64,000 nucleotides of DNA from Falsiroseomonas tokyonensis (lineage in GTDB: Bacteria; Pseudomonadota; Alphaproteobacteria; Acetobacterales; Acetobacteraceae). Both the position numbers and the translations under genes were made by a program. The notes below the pieces were generated by a model, which had not been told where the DNA came from, did no database searches, and saw nothing but the letters and a program-made list of their open reading frames with translations. The number at the start of each line of letters is the position of its first letter. Positions within the stretch are counted from its first letter, which is position 1. Shown here one piece after another: positions 8,266-22,086 of this stretch. The DNA is taken from NCBI RefSeq assembly GCF_019024325.1, contig NZ_JAFNJS010000004.1, forward strand, positions 558,001-622,000, written 5' to 3'.

Positions 8266-9264
8266 ATGACCGCCAAGCTGCCCCTCACCCTGGCCTGCAA
8301 CCTCTACGACCGCTCCCTGCCCCTGCTGACCGGCCAGGTGGAGATCGAGGGCTGCGCGGTGAACTTCGTGCCGATCGCGCCCGAGGAAGCCCATGCGCGC
8401 GCCTTCAACGGCGCAGATTTCGACGTGACGGAAATGTCGCTCAGCAGCCATCTGCTGGCGACCTCGCGCGGCGGATCGCCCTATCTCGCCTTGCCCGCCT
8501 TCATCTCCCGCGCCTTCCGCCATTCCTGCATCTACATCCGAAAAGACAGCGGCCTGCGCACGCCGGCGGATCTGCGCGGCAAGGTCATGGGCGTGCCGGA
8601 ATACCAGATGACGGCGGCGGTCTGGACCCGCGGCATCATCTCCGACGACTATGGCGTGCGGTCCGAGGAGATCGCCTGGCGCACCGGCGGCCTGAATATG
8701 GGCGGTCGCAAGGAACGCATGGCGCTGGACCTGCCCGCCGGCTTCGACGTTCGGCCGATCGGCGACGCGACGGCGCTGTCCGATGCGCTGGTGGATGGGC
8801 GGATCGACGCGCTGCTCACCGCCCGTGCACCCGCCTGCTACGACAACGGCCACCCCGACATCATCCGCATGTTCGAGGACTACCGGCCGCTGGAGGAGGA
8901 CTGGTTCCGCCGCACCGGCATCTTCCCGATCATCCACGCCATCGGCCTGCGGCGTGACCTGGCGGAGCAGCATCGCTGGCTGCCGCGCAGCGTCTTCAAG
9001 GCCTTCCTGCAGGCCAAGACCCTGGCGCAGCGCAATATGTGGGAAATGGGCTTCCTCACCACCAGCCATCCCTGGCTGGGCGACGAGGCGCGGCGCCTTC
9101 GCGACATCATGGGGGAGGACCCCTGGCCCTATGGCCTGGAGCCCAACCGGAAGACCGTGGAGACCCTGATCCGCTACGCGCGCGAACAGGGGCTGATCCA
9201 TCGCGCGGTGACGGCGGAGGAGCTCGTCTTCCCGCATGTCTCCGACAAGGCTTTCGCGATCTAG
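8266..9264 (+). CDS. 4,5-dihydroxyphthalate decarboxylase-like / substrate-binding-fold protein
   Basis: A 332-residue protein resembling the Pht5 group annotated as 4,5-dihydroxyphthalate decarboxylases, which share the periplasmic binding protein fold. MTAKLPLTLACNLYDRSLPL is followed by FDVTEMSLSS, LPAFISRAFRH and DLRGKVMGVPEYQMT, characteristic of that group. It lacks a signal peptide, so it is probably a cytoplasmic enzyme or binding protein. ATG at 8266 was chosen: the longer frame from 8194 would begin inside operator O2 and upstream of the likely transcript start. It is the first gene of an operon with an FAH-family hydrolase and a TTT receptor, suggesting breakdown of an aromatic or carboxylated compound. 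The specific reaction is not established. Confidence 0.75.
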   Translation: MTAKLPLTLACNLYDRSLPLLTGQVEIEGCAVNFVPIAPEEAHARAFNGADFDVTEMSLSSHLLATSRGGSPYLALPAFISRAFRHSCIYIRKDSGLRTPADLRGKVMGVPEYQMTAAVWTRGIISDDYGVRSEEIAWRTGGLNMGGRKERMALDLPAGFDVRPIGDATALSDALVDGRIDALLTARAPACYDNGHPDIIRMFEDYRPLEEDWFRRTGIFPIIHAIGLRRDLAEQHRWLPRSVFKAFLQAKTLAQRNMWEMGFLTTSHPWLGDEARRLRDIMGEDPWPYGLEPNRKTVETLIRYAREQGLIHRAVTAEELVFPHVSDKAFAI

Positions 9265-9295
9265 CCCGCGCCCGACAAGACAGAAGGAAACACGC

Positions 9296-10141
9296 ATGAA
9301 GCTGCTGCGATACGGCCCGCCGGGCGCCGAGAAGCCGGGAATGCTGGATGCGGAGGGCGCGATCCGCGACCTCTCCGGCATCATCGACGATCTCTCCGGC
9401 GCCGCGCTCTCGCGCGAGGGGCTGGCACGGCTGGCCGCGCTCGACCCCGCCTCCCTGCCCCGCATCGAGGGCCAGCCGCGCCTCGGCATCCCCTTTGCCG
9501 GCACGCGCAACTTCGTCTGCATCGGGCTGAACTACGCCGACCACGCGGCGGAGACCGGCGCGCAGGTGCCGAAGGAGCCGATCGTCTTCCTGAAGTCGCT
9601 CAGCGCGCTGTGCGGCCCGACGGACGACATCATCGTCCCACCCGGCTCACGCCACACGGATTGGGAGACGGAGCTCGCCATCGTCATCGGCAGCGTCACC
9701 ACCCGCGTCAGCGAAGCGCAGGCGCTGGACCATGTCGCGGGCTATGCGGTGGCCAATGATGTCTCCGAGCGCGACTGGCAGAACAATCGCGGCGGCGCCT
9801 GGGACAAGGGCAAGGGCTTCGACACCTTCGGCCCGCTCGGCCCCTGGCTGGTTACCAAGGACGAGGTGCCGGATCCGCAGGCGCTGGACATCTTCCTCGA
9901 CCTCGACGGCCAGCGCATGCAGGACGGCAATACGCGCACCATGATCTTCGGCGTGCGGACGCTGATCAGCTATGTCAGCCAGTTCTTCACCCTGCACCCC
10001 GGCGATGTGATCAGCACCGGCACGCCGCCCGGCGTCGGCTTCGGCCGCAAGCCGCAGCTCTTCCTGCGCCCGGGCCAGACCCTGCGCTTCGGCATCGCGG
10101 GCCTCGGCGAGCAGCAGCACAGGACCATCGGCGTGGACTGA
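9296..10141 (+). CDS. fumarylacetoacetate hydrolase family protein
   Basis: A 281-residue FAH-family enzyme. The N-terminal small domain leads to FVCIGLNYADHAAE, then the metal-binding core HTDWETELAIVIG, VANDVSERDWQ, the KGFDTFGPLGPW segment and the closing GDVISTGTPPGVGFGRKP, all hallmarks of ureidoglycolate lyase/acylpyruvase/2-hydroxyhepta-2,4-diene-1,7-dioate isomerase-type proteins. It cleaves or isomerises 2-oxo acids from aromatic or sugar catabolism using Mg or Mn. ATG at 9296 has AGAAGGA before it. It lies 31 bp downstream of the decarboxylase-like gene in the same operon and probably acts after it in the pathway. Confidence 0.9.
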   Translation: MKLLRYGPPGAEKPGMLDAEGAIRDLSGIIDDLSGAALSREGLARLAALDPASLPRIEGQPRLGIPFAGTRNFVCIGLNYADHAAETGAQVPKEPIVFLKSLSALCGPTDDIIVPPGSRHTDWETELAIVIGSVTTRVSEAQALDHVAGYAVANDVSERDWQNNRGGAWDKGKGFDTFGPLGPWLVTKDEVPDPQALDIFLDLDGQRMQDGNTRTMIFGVRTLISYVSQFFTLHPGDVISTGTPPGVGFGRKPQLFLRPGQTLRFGIAGLGEQQHRTIGVD

Positions 10142-10170
10142 CGCCGCACCACCAAAGGGAGGAAACAACA

Positions 10171-11151
10171 ATGAAGCTCAGGATTCTCGTGGCGGGGTTT
10201 GTCGCCTGCGCGCTGGCGACGGCTGCCGTGGCGCAACCTGCGCCGGGCGCCGACACCTATCCCAACCGGCCGATCCGCCTGATCGTACCCTCCGGCCCCG
10301 GCAGCGCCACCGACCTCGCCGCCCGCATCTTTGCCGAGGAGGCGGGCCGTCGCCTCGGCTCCCCCGTGGTCGCGGACAACCGCACCGGTGCCGGCGGCCG
10401 CATCGGGCCGGAGACGGCGGCGCGCGCGCCGGCCGATGGCTATACGCTGATCTGGGCCAATTCCATCGGCTTCGGCGTGCTGTCCACCACCGCCGGCAAC
10501 CTGCCCTACGACCCGGTGCGCGACTTCGACCCGATCGCGCCGATTGCCTGGTTCCAGATCACGCTGGTCTGCAATCCGCGCCTGGTGCCGGCGCAGAACC
10601 TGCAGGAGCTGATCGCCTATATGAAGGCGCGGCCGGGCGCGGTGCGGGTCTCCTCCGCCGGCGTCGGCTCCGGCAACCACTTCGCGCTGGAGCTGTTCAA
10701 CTGGAAGGCCGGCGTGGAGACGCTGCACGTGCCCTATCGCAACCCGATCCAGGGCATCCAGGATGTGGTGGCGGGCAATCTCGAATGCACCATGGACAGC
10801 CAGGTGGTCTCGCAGATCGAGGCCGGGCAGCTGCGCGCCTTCGCCGTCACCGGATCGCAGCGCGACCCGCGGCTGCCGCAGGTGCCGACCATGGCGGAGG
10901 CCGGGCTGGCCGGCTACGACCTCACCTGGTTCCAGGCCATCGCCGCCCCCGCCGGCACGCCGCGCGCTGCGATCGACCGCCTGCAGGCCGTGGCGCGGGA
11001 GATTGCGGAATCGCCCGCCTTCCGCAATCGGATGGCCACCGCCGGCCTGACCGTGCTGCCCGGCACCTCCGAGGATCTGGCGCGGATGATCCGGTTCGAG
11101 ATCGACCGCTACCGCAGCATCGCGACCCAGGCCAATCTGCGTTTCGAATAA
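10171..11151 (+). CDS. tripartite tricarboxylate transporter substrate-binding protein (Bug family)
   Basis: A 326-residue periplasmic receptor. A Sec signal peptide (MKLRILVAGFVACALATAAV) ends near residue 22; the mature part starts with the family segment YPNRPIRLIVPSGPGSATD and contains RTGAGGRIGPETAARAPADGYT, typical of Bug proteins. These bind carboxylated ligands for a TctAB-type secondary permease. No permease genes are nearby, as is common for orphan Bug receptors. It follows the FAH gene by 29 bp with AAAGGGAGG before the ATG and is the last gene of the LacI-controlled operon, so it probably captures the operon's substrate. Confidence 0.92.
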   Translation: MKLRILVAGFVACALATAAVAQPAPGADTYPNRPIRLIVPSGPGSATDLAARIFAEEAGRRLGSPVVADNRTGAGGRIGPETAARAPADGYTLIWANSIGFGVLSTTAGNLPYDPVRDFDPIAPIAWFQITLVCNPRLVPAQNLQELIAYMKARPGAVRVSSAGVGSGNHFALELFNWKAGVETLHVPYRNPIQGIQDVVAGNLECTMDSQVVSQIEAGQLRAFAVTGSQRDPRLPQVPTMAEAGLAGYDLTWFQAIAAPAGTPRAAIDRLQAVAREIAESPAFRNRMATAGLTVLPGTSEDLARMIRFEIDRYRSIATQANLRFE

Positions 11152-11168
11152 CCGCCCCGGAACGCGAA

Positions 11169-11202
11169 GGGCCGGACCCCTGCTCGCGCAGCGGTCCGGC
11201 CC
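11169..11202. terminator. hairpin between convergent Bug-receptor and glnA genes
   Basis: GGGCCGGACC (11169-11178) pairs perfectly with GGTCCGGCCC (11193-11202) around a 14-base loop. It lies just after the Bug gene stop. No T-tract follows, as is usual in very GC-rich genomes; it could act on either strand. Confidence 0.6.
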
Positions 11203-11215
11203 CAGGTCGTCCGGG

Positions 11216-11241
11216 TGCCGGATGGCGCGGGCCATCCGGCA
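11216..11241. terminator. second hairpin, next to the glnA stop
   Basis: TGCCGGATGG (11216-11225) pairs perfectly with CCATCCGGCA (11232-11241) around a six-base loop. It sits seven bases beyond the glnA stop codon on the minus strand, so it is probably the glnA terminator, forming a bidirectional pair with the preceding hairpin. Confidence 0.6.
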
Positions 11242-11247
11242 GGAACG

Positions 11248-12687
<1,440 letters not shown>

Positions 12688-12736
12688 CGTGTGCGGTCCT
12701 GTGCCTTTGTTCGTCCCGGTCCCATTGCCGCGCGAC

Positions 12737-12792
12737 GGGGACCGGTCCCCGCCACGCGCCCGGATGGTGCCGCCACCCCCGCGAAGGGGGTG
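12737..12792. promoter_or_regulatory. palindrome and hairpin in the glnB-glnA spacer
   Basis: Two strong structures lie in the 242-bp spacer: the perfect palindrome GGGGACCGGTCCCC (12737-12750) and a hairpin with 7-bp stem CACCCCC/GGGGGTG around GCGAA (12774-12792). They could attenuate or process the glnBA transcript, or belong to the glnA leader. No sigma-54 element was recognised here. Confidence 0.4.
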
Positions 12793-12929
12793 CCCCGGCC
12801 ATCCGGTCAGCCTTCCCCGGCGCATCGCCGGTCCGGCCCGTCTTCGCCCATCCGGCGTCATGCCGGGCAAGGCGAGAATTCCACTTGGAGCAAGCGAAGC
12901 GCCCGTGGGCCACTTCCTGCGCCCGGTCC

Positions 12930-13601
<672 letters not shown>

Positions 13602-14795
13602 GTGAAGCCCCAGAACAACCTGCTTTCCGCCACCGGGACCACCATCTTCACGGTGATGTCGGCGCTTGCCGTGGAACACGGCGCGATCAATCTCGGCCAG
13701 GGCTTTCCGGACTATGACGGGCCGGAGGATGTCATCGAGGCCGCCGCCGCCGCCCTGAAGGACGGCCGCAACCAATACCCGCCTATGAGCGGCCACCCGG
13801 ACCTGCGCCAGGCGGTCGCAGCCCACAACCGCCGCTTCTACGGGCTGGAGGTGGATGCGAACGCCGAGGTCATCGTGACCTCCGGCGCGACGGAGGCGAT
13901 CACCGCCTGCCTGATGGCCGTGCTGAACCCCGGCGACGAATGCGTGCTGATCGAGCCGCTCTATGACACCTACCTGCCGGTGGTGAAGCTGCTGGGCGCC
14001 ATCCCGAAGCTGGTGCGCCTGACCCCGCCGAAGTGGGAACTGCCGCGCGCCGAGCTCGCGGCCGCCTTCGGGCCGAAGACCAAGGCCATCCTGCTCAACA
14101 CGCCGATGAACCCCACCGGCAAGGTCTTTACCAACGCCGAGCTGGCCTTCATCGCGGATCTGCTGGAGCGGCACGACTGCTACGCGATCTGCGACGAGGT
14201 CTACGAACACCTGACCTTCGACGGCTGGAAGCATGTGCCGCTGATGACCCTGCCGGGCATGCGCGAACGCTGCATGCGCATCGGCTCGGCCGGCAAGACC
14301 TTCAGCCTGACCGGCTGGAAGATCGGCTATGTCACCTGCGACCGCTCGCTGGCCGGCAATGTCACCAAGGCGCACCAGAACCTGACCTTCACCACCGCGC
14401 CCAATCTGCAGCGCGGCATCGCGGTGGGCCTGGCCAAGGACGATTCCTATTTCGCCGGCCTGTCCAGCAGCCTGGAGGCGAAGCGGGACCGGCTGGCGGC
14501 GGGGCTCGCCCGACTCGGCTTCGGCGTGCTGCCGACCCAAGGCAGCTACTTCGTCACCACCGATTTCCGGCCGCTTGGCTTCAACGGGGATGACGTGGCC
14601 TTCTGCCGGACATTGACCACCGAGGCGAAGGTCACGGCCATCCCCGTCACCGCCTTCTACGCTTCCGCCGATGCGCCCAGCCATTACGCCCGCTTCGCCT
14701 TCTGCAAGGGCGATGCGGTGCTGGACGAGGCGCTGGCGCGGATCGAGGCCTGGCTCGCCACCCGCACCGGCGAAGCCCGCGCGGCCGCCGGCTGA
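13602..14795 (+). CDS. PLP-dependent aminotransferase class I/II
   Basis: A 397-residue fold-type I aminotransferase. NLGQGFPDYDGPEDV, NQYPPMSGHPDLRQAV and VTSGATEAI define the N-terminal part; NTPMNPTGKVF and CDEVYEHLTFDG line the cofactor pocket, and GSAGKTFSLTGWKIGY carries the Schiff-base lysine. The pattern resembles the methionine/kynurenine aminotransferase (YbdL/KAT) group rather than aspartate aminotransferases. A GTG start at 13602 (VKPQNNLLSATGTT) is preferred because homology begins there; upstream codons look non-coding. Its stop TGA is followed directly by the cytidine deaminase ATG, so the two are co-transcribed. Confidence 0.88.
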   Translation: MKPQNNLLSATGTTIFTVMSALAVEHGAINLGQGFPDYDGPEDVIEAAAAALKDGRNQYPPMSGHPDLRQAVAAHNRRFYGLEVDANAEVIVTSGATEAITACLMAVLNPGDECVLIEPLYDTYLPVVKLLGAIPKLVRLTPPKWELPRAELAAAFGPKTKAILLNTPMNPTGKVFTNAELAFIADLLERHDCYAICDEVYEHLTFDGWKHVPLMTLPGMRERCMRIGSAGKTFSLTGWKIGYVTCDRSLAGNVTKAHQNLTFTTAPNLQRGIAVGLAKDDSYFAGLSSSLEAKRDRLAAGLARLGFGVLPTQGSYFVTTDFRPLGFNGDDVAFCRTLTTEAKVTAIPVTAFYASADAPSHYARFAFCKGDAVLDEALARIEAWLATRTGEARAAAG

Positions 14796-15200
14796 ATGGA
14801 CCTCGCCGCCCTGATGGAACGGGCGGAGGCGGCCCGCGCCCAGGCCTATGCGCCCTATTCCCGCTTCCAGGTGGGCGCCGCCCTGCTCTGCGAGGACGGC
14901 AGCATCCAGACCGGCTGCAACATGGAAAACGCCAGCTTTGGGGCCACCATCTGCGCCGAGCGCGTGGCCCTGGGTGCGGCCATCGCCCGCGGCCAGCGCC
15001 GCTTCCGGGCCATCGCGGTGGCCGGCCCGGCGGGCGTGGCCCTCTCGCCCTGCGGCCTCTGCCGGCAGGTGATCTCCGAGTTTTCGCCGGATGGCGGCCT
15101 GGTGGTCGCGATGCGTGACGCCGAGGGCCGCCTGCGCCAGGCCTCCATCGCCGCCCTGTTGCCCGATAGCTTTGGTCCCGCCCAGCTTCGCCCCGGTTGA
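14796..15200 (+). CDS. cdd: cytidine deaminase
   Basis: A 134-residue homotetrameric-type cytidine deaminase, converting cytidine or deoxycytidine to uridine for pyrimidine salvage. The zinc site is complete: C53 and catalytic E55 in CAE, with C86 and C89 in PCGLC. NMENASFGATICAE binds the ribose. Its ATG directly follows the stop of the aminotransferase gene, indicating coupled translation. Confidence 0.95.
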   Translation: MDLAALMERAEAARAQAYAPYSRFQVGAALLCEDGSIQTGCNMENASFGATICAERVALGAAIARGQRRFRAIAVAGPAGVALSPCGLCRQVISEFSPDGGLVVAMRDAEGRLRQASIAALLPDSFGPAQLRPG

Positions 15201-15260
15201 CGCGACCGGCCGCCTCGCCCTATCACGCGCAGCCCGGGGCAGCTCGGATGTGGGACGTGT

Positions 15261-15336
15261 GGCGGTCGTAGCTCAGCTGGTAGAGCGCCAGGTTGTGGTC
15301 TTGGATGTCGCGGGTTCGAGCCCCGTCGATCGCCCA
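15261..15336 (+). tRNA. tRNA-His (anticodon GTG)
   Basis: It folds as a full cloverleaf. Acceptor GCGGTCG (from 15262) pairs with CGATCGC (15327-15333), the D arm is GCTC/GAGC, the anticodon stem CCAGG/CTTGG encloses TTGTGGT (anticodon GTG), and the T loop is TTCGAGC. A G at 15261 faces the discriminator C at 15334, the extra G-1:C73 pair specific to tRNA-His. The CCA tail is not fully encoded (CAT follows), so it must be added by the nucleotidyltransferase. Confidence 0.95.
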
Positions 15337-15363
15337 TCCACACGTCCCAGGAAGCCATAAATC

Positions 15364-16149
15364 ATGCAGATCCGCCTCGATGGCCGCACCGCCCTGATCA
15401 CGGGCGGCTCCAAGGGTCTCGGCCTCGCCATTGCCGAAAATTTCGTTGAATCGGGCGCCGCCGTGGCGCTGGTCGCCCGCGGGGCGGAGGCGCTGGCCGC
15501 CGCAAAGGCCCGCATCGCCGGAAAATTCCAGGGCGCCCGGGTGGCCACCATCGCCGCCGATGTCGGCACGGCGGAGGGCTGCGCCCGCGCCGCCCAGCAG
15601 GCCGCGGCGGAGCTCGGCCCCATCGACATCCTGGTGAACAATGCCGGCACCAGCCAGCGCGGCCCCTTCATGGAGGTGGACGACGCCCTCTGGCAGGCCG
15701 ATCTCGACCTGAAGCTCTTCGCCGCCATCCGGCTGACCCGCGCCGTCTGGCCCGGCATGCAAGAACGCCGCTGGGGCCGCATCATCAATGTGCTGAATGT
15801 GGGCGCCAAGGCGCCGGCGGCCGGCGGCGCCCCCACCGCCGTCTCCCGCGCCGCCGGCATGGCATTGACGAAAATCCTGGCCGGCGAGGGTGCGCCCCAC
15901 AATATCCTGGTGAACGGCATGCTGGTCGGCATCATCGAGAGCGACCAATGGGTGCGCCGCCACGCCGCCGACCCGCGCGGCATTTCCTGGGAAGACTGGA
16001 AGGCCGAGCAGGGGAAGGGCGTGCCGTTGGGCCGCATCGGCAAGGCCGAGGAATTCGCCGCCATGGCCACCTTCCTCGCCTCCGAGCAGGGTGGCTATGT
16101 CACCGGCACGGCCATCAATGTCGATGGCGGGCGCAGCCCGGTGGTCTGA
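15364..16149 (+). CDS. SDR family oxidoreductase lacking the catalytic triad
   Basis: A 261-residue short-chain dehydrogenase/reductase fold. The nucleotide-binding TGGSKGLGLA (residues 13-22), NNAG (92-95) and the C-terminal GTAINVDGGRSPVV are intact. The active site is not: the family Ser-Tyr-x3-Lys aligns with N145, T158 and R162 (PTAVSRAAG), so the normal hydride-transfer chemistry is unlikely. It may be a divergent subfamily with another activity or a binding role. It starts 28 bp after tRNA-His and ends just before the zinc peptidase gene, probably co-transcribed with it. Confidence 0.85.
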   Translation: MQIRLDGRTALITGGSKGLGLAIAENFVESGAAVALVARGAEALAAAKARIAGKFQGARVATIAADVGTAEGCARAAQQAAAELGPIDILVNNAGTSQRGPFMEVDDALWQADLDLKLFAAIRLTRAVWPGMQERRWGRIINVLNVGAKAPAAGGAPTAVSRAAGMALTKILAGEGAPHNILVNGMLVGIIESDQWVRRHAADPRGISWEDWKAEQGKGVPLGRIGKAEEFAAMATFLASEQGGYVTGTAINVDGGRSPVV

Positions 16150-16155
16150 CCCGCG

Positions 16156-16836
16156 GTGGTCCTGCTCGGCATCCTCGGCTTCCTGCTGCTGCTGGCCCTG
16201 ATCTTCGGGCCGCAGCTCTGGGTGCAGCATGTGCTGGCCCAGGCGCAGGCGGAGCGGCCAGACCTCGCCGGCACCGGGGCCGAGCTGGCGCGCCACCTGC
16301 TGGATGAGGCCGACCTCCGCCAAGTGAAGGTCGAGGAGACCGACCAGGGCGACCATTACGACCCGGAGGCCGGCGTGGTCCGCCTGACCGCGCCGCATTT
16401 CCACGGCCGCTCCATCGCCGCGGTGGCGGTGGCGACGCATGAGGTGGCGCATGCCGTGCAGCATGCCCGGGGCGAGCCCGGGTTTCGGCGTCGCGTCGCG
16501 CTGATCCGCCTCATCACGCCGCTGGACCGCATCGCCCAGCTGGTGCTGGTCTCCATGCCGCTGGTCTTCGCCGCGGTGCGGTCCCCGGCCCTGCTAATGG
16601 TTCAGCTGGCGCTGGTGGTGGTGCTGTTTGCCGGCCGGCTGGCGGTGCATGCGGTGACCCTGCCGGTGGAGCTGGATGCCAGCTTCCGCAAGGCGCTGCC
16701 GGTGCTGGAACAGGGCGGCTACCTGAAACCCGCCGACCTGCCGCAGGCGCGCCGCGTGCTGCGCGCCGCGGCGCTGACCTATGTGGCGGCGGGGCTGATC
16801 ACGCTGATCAACGCGCTGCGCTGGTTCCGGCCCTGA
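16156..16836 (+). CDS. membrane zinc metallopeptidase (YugP family)
   Basis: A 226-residue integral membrane protein of the putative neutral zinc metallopeptidase family (YugP/DUF2268-like grouping uncertain). One N-terminal hydrophobic segment spans about 3-20, the HExxH zinc motif is H95-E96-V-A-H99, and further hydrophobic segments follow at about 120-150, 155-170 and 205-222. The family resembles M48-like proteases acting on membrane proteins; natural substrates are unknown. The GTG start is six bases beyond the SDR stop, giving a likely two-gene operon. Confidence 0.85.
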   Translation: MVLLGILGFLLLLALIFGPQLWVQHVLAQAQAERPDLAGTGAELARHLLDEADLRQVKVEETDQGDHYDPEAGVVRLTAPHFHGRSIAAVAVATHEVAHAVQHARGEPGFRRRVALIRLITPLDRIAQLVLVSMPLVFAAVRSPALLMVQLALVVVLFAGRLAVHAVTLPVELDASFRKALPVLEQGGYLKPADLPQARRVLRAAALTYVAAGLITLINALRWFRP

Positions 16837-16915
16837 ACTTCCGCCGCGCCGCCCGCTTTCCTCCGCCGGCATCCTGCTGTAGCCCGACCACTGATTTCAT
16901 CCGGGGGCGCCGCAC

Positions 16916-17725
16916 ATGGCTCGTGAACTGACCGTCGCAATCGCTGGCCTCGGCGCCATTGGCCTGCACCTGGCGCGCGCGCTGGATGCCGGCGTGGAAG
17001 GCCTGCGGCTGGTCGCCGTCTCCGCCCGCGACCAGGACAAGGCCCGCGCCAATCTCGCCGGCTTCCGCAGCCAGCCGGCCCTGGTGGGGCTGGCCGAGCT
17101 CGCCCAGGCCGATGTGGTGGTGGAAGCCGCCCCGGCCGCCGTCTTCGAGGAGGTGGCGGTCGCTGCCATCGAGGCCGGCCGCATCTTCGTCCCCAGCAGC
17201 GTCGGCGCGCTGCTGCCGCGCATGCATCTGGTGGAGCGGGCGCGGGCGACCGGCGCGCGCATCATCGTGCCGACCGGCGCGCTGCTCGGCCTGGATGCGG
17301 TGCGCGCCGCGGCGGAAGGCGAGGTCGCCTCCGTCACCATCGAGACGCGCAAGCCGCCGCGCGGCCTGGTGGGCGCGCCGTATCTCGACCAGCACAAGAT
17401 CGACGTGACCAGCATCACCACGCCGACCCTGATCTTCAAGGGCAATGCCTTCGACGCCGCACAGGGCTTTCCGGCCAATGTGAATGTCGCCGCCGCGCTG
17501 GCACTCGCCGGCATCGGGCCGGAGCGCACCACGGTGCAGATCTGGGCCGACACCACCGTGACGCGCAACACCCACACCATCCGCGTGGAGGCCGCCAGCG
17601 CGCGGCTGACCATGACGATCGAGAACGTGCCGAGCGAGGAAAATCCCCGGACCGGCAAGATCACGCCCCTGTCGATCCTGGCCTGCCTGCGTGGCCTGAC
17701 CAGCACGCTGAAGGTCGGCAGCTGA
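16916..17725 (+). CDS. nadX: L-aspartate dehydrogenase
   Basis: A 269-residue NAD(P)-dependent aspartate dehydrogenase. The N-terminal Rossmann motif is GLGAIGLHLA (residues 11-20); VPTGALLGLDAVRAA and FPANVNVAAALALAGIGPERT are family signatures, followed by ENVPSEENPRTGKITPLS near the C-terminus. It oxidises aspartate to iminoaspartate, an alternative first step of NAD biosynthesis replacing NadB, or simply degrades aspartate. No other NAD genes are adjacent. Its stop codon lies in the first copy of a 26-bp tandem duplication. Confidence 0.9.
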   Translation: MARELTVAIAGLGAIGLHLARALDAGVEGLRLVAVSARDQDKARANLAGFRSQPALVGLAELAQADVVVEAAPAAVFEEVAVAAIEAGRIFVPSSVGALLPRMHLVERARATGARIIVPTGALLGLDAVRAAAEGEVASVTIETRKPPRGLVGAPYLDQHKIDVTSITTPTLIFKGNAFDAAQGFPANVNVAAALALAGIGPERTTVQIWADTTVTRNTHTIRVEAASARLTMTIENVPSEENPRTGKITPLSILACLRGLTSTLKVGS

Positions 17726-17772
17726 AACAGCGCGGCGTGGGGCTTAGCTGAAGCAGCGCGGCGTGGGGCTTA
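17721..17772. repeat. 26-bp tandem duplication at the nadX/PH-gene junction
   Basis: The 26 bases at 17721-17746 are repeated immediately at 17747-17772 with one mismatch (A/G at the eighth base). The first copy contains the nadX stop, the second ends with the stop codon of the convergent PH-domain gene. Confidence 0.9.
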
Positions 17773-18147
17773 CTTGAGAACGCCTTCCGACAGCATGCGA
17801 TGTACGGAAAGGTATTCGCTGCCTTTGGGGAAGCTCTTGACGATCGGCTGCGCCTCCCCGCGCAGCCAGATCTTCAGCTCCGCATCCATGTCGAAGCTCC
17901 CAGCGGACTCGACGGAGTAGCGCGCGATGTCCTGGTAAGGGATGCTGAGATACTCGGTCTTCCGGCCGGTGACGCCCTGCCGATCCACAAGGATGCACCG
18001 CTTGTTCGTGAAGACGAACATGTCGCGTACCAGGCGATAAGCGCCCTTGAGCTCCTCGCCTGCAACCAGCAGCGGAGAGAACTCCTCCGCGAGCTTCACA
18101 AGGTCCACCTTGGAGGAATTGCCCATCAGGGCATCGAAGATGCTCAC
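17770..18147 (-). CDS. PH domain-containing protein (bacterial PH, bPH_1 type)
   Basis: A 125-residue protein matching the bacterial pleckstrin-homology-like family: an N-terminal amphipathic helix, then strands including FTNKRCILVDRQG and KTEYLSIPYQDIARYSVESAGSFDMDAELKIWL. Function is unknown; no membrane anchor is visible. GTG at 18147 is preferred to an upstream TTG because AGGGAG lies six bases before it. Base composition is less extreme than that of neighbours, and it sits between a duplicated junction and a less GC-rich spacer, which together hint at acquisition. Confidence 0.75.
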   Translation of the reverse strand: MSIFDALMGNSSKVDLVKLAEEFSPLLVAGEELKGAYRLVRDMFVFTNKRCILVDRQGVTGRKTEYLSIPYQDIARYSVESAGSFDMDAELKIWLRGEAQPIVKSFPKGSEYLSVHRMLSEGVLK

Positions 18148-18399
18148 CTGTTTCTCCCTCAATTTGACGGCGGATCGCCTCGGCTAGAGCACGCGATCCG
18201 TCCTCTCGGACGGACCTCGGGCTCTAGAAATTATTGTTTCTAAATCACGAAATCCGTAGCGCTGATTCAGTGTTATCGGCTAGTGCTTTAGCCGCAGCGT
18301 CAACAGCACGATGCGTTATCCGTTGCGCTGCTCCAGGCTAAATTACTTCGAGATCGCGAGATACGTCTGTTCGGAGAGATCATGCTCTGGACGCCCCCC
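18148..18399. other. less GC-rich intergenic region with hairpin
   Basis: This 252-bp region lies between the PH gene and the ABC exporter stop. The sequence from about 18183 to 18228 is flanked by CTAGAGC and GCTCTAG and holds GATCCGTCC/GGACGGA complementarity, forming one long stem. It is followed by the A/T-rich AATTATTGTTTCTAAATC, a plausible promoter for the PH gene on the minus strand. No gene recognised. Confidence 0.45.
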
Positions 18400-21978
<3,579 letters not shown>

Positions 21979-22086
21979 CCCTGGGCCGCGGTCGACTCCG
22001 CCTGGGCCCCGGCGGCAGGCTGGCCCCGCGCGGGCGTGCCCGCAAATGCTGGTTTCTCATTCGCTGTTGAGCAATGTTGCACGGCG

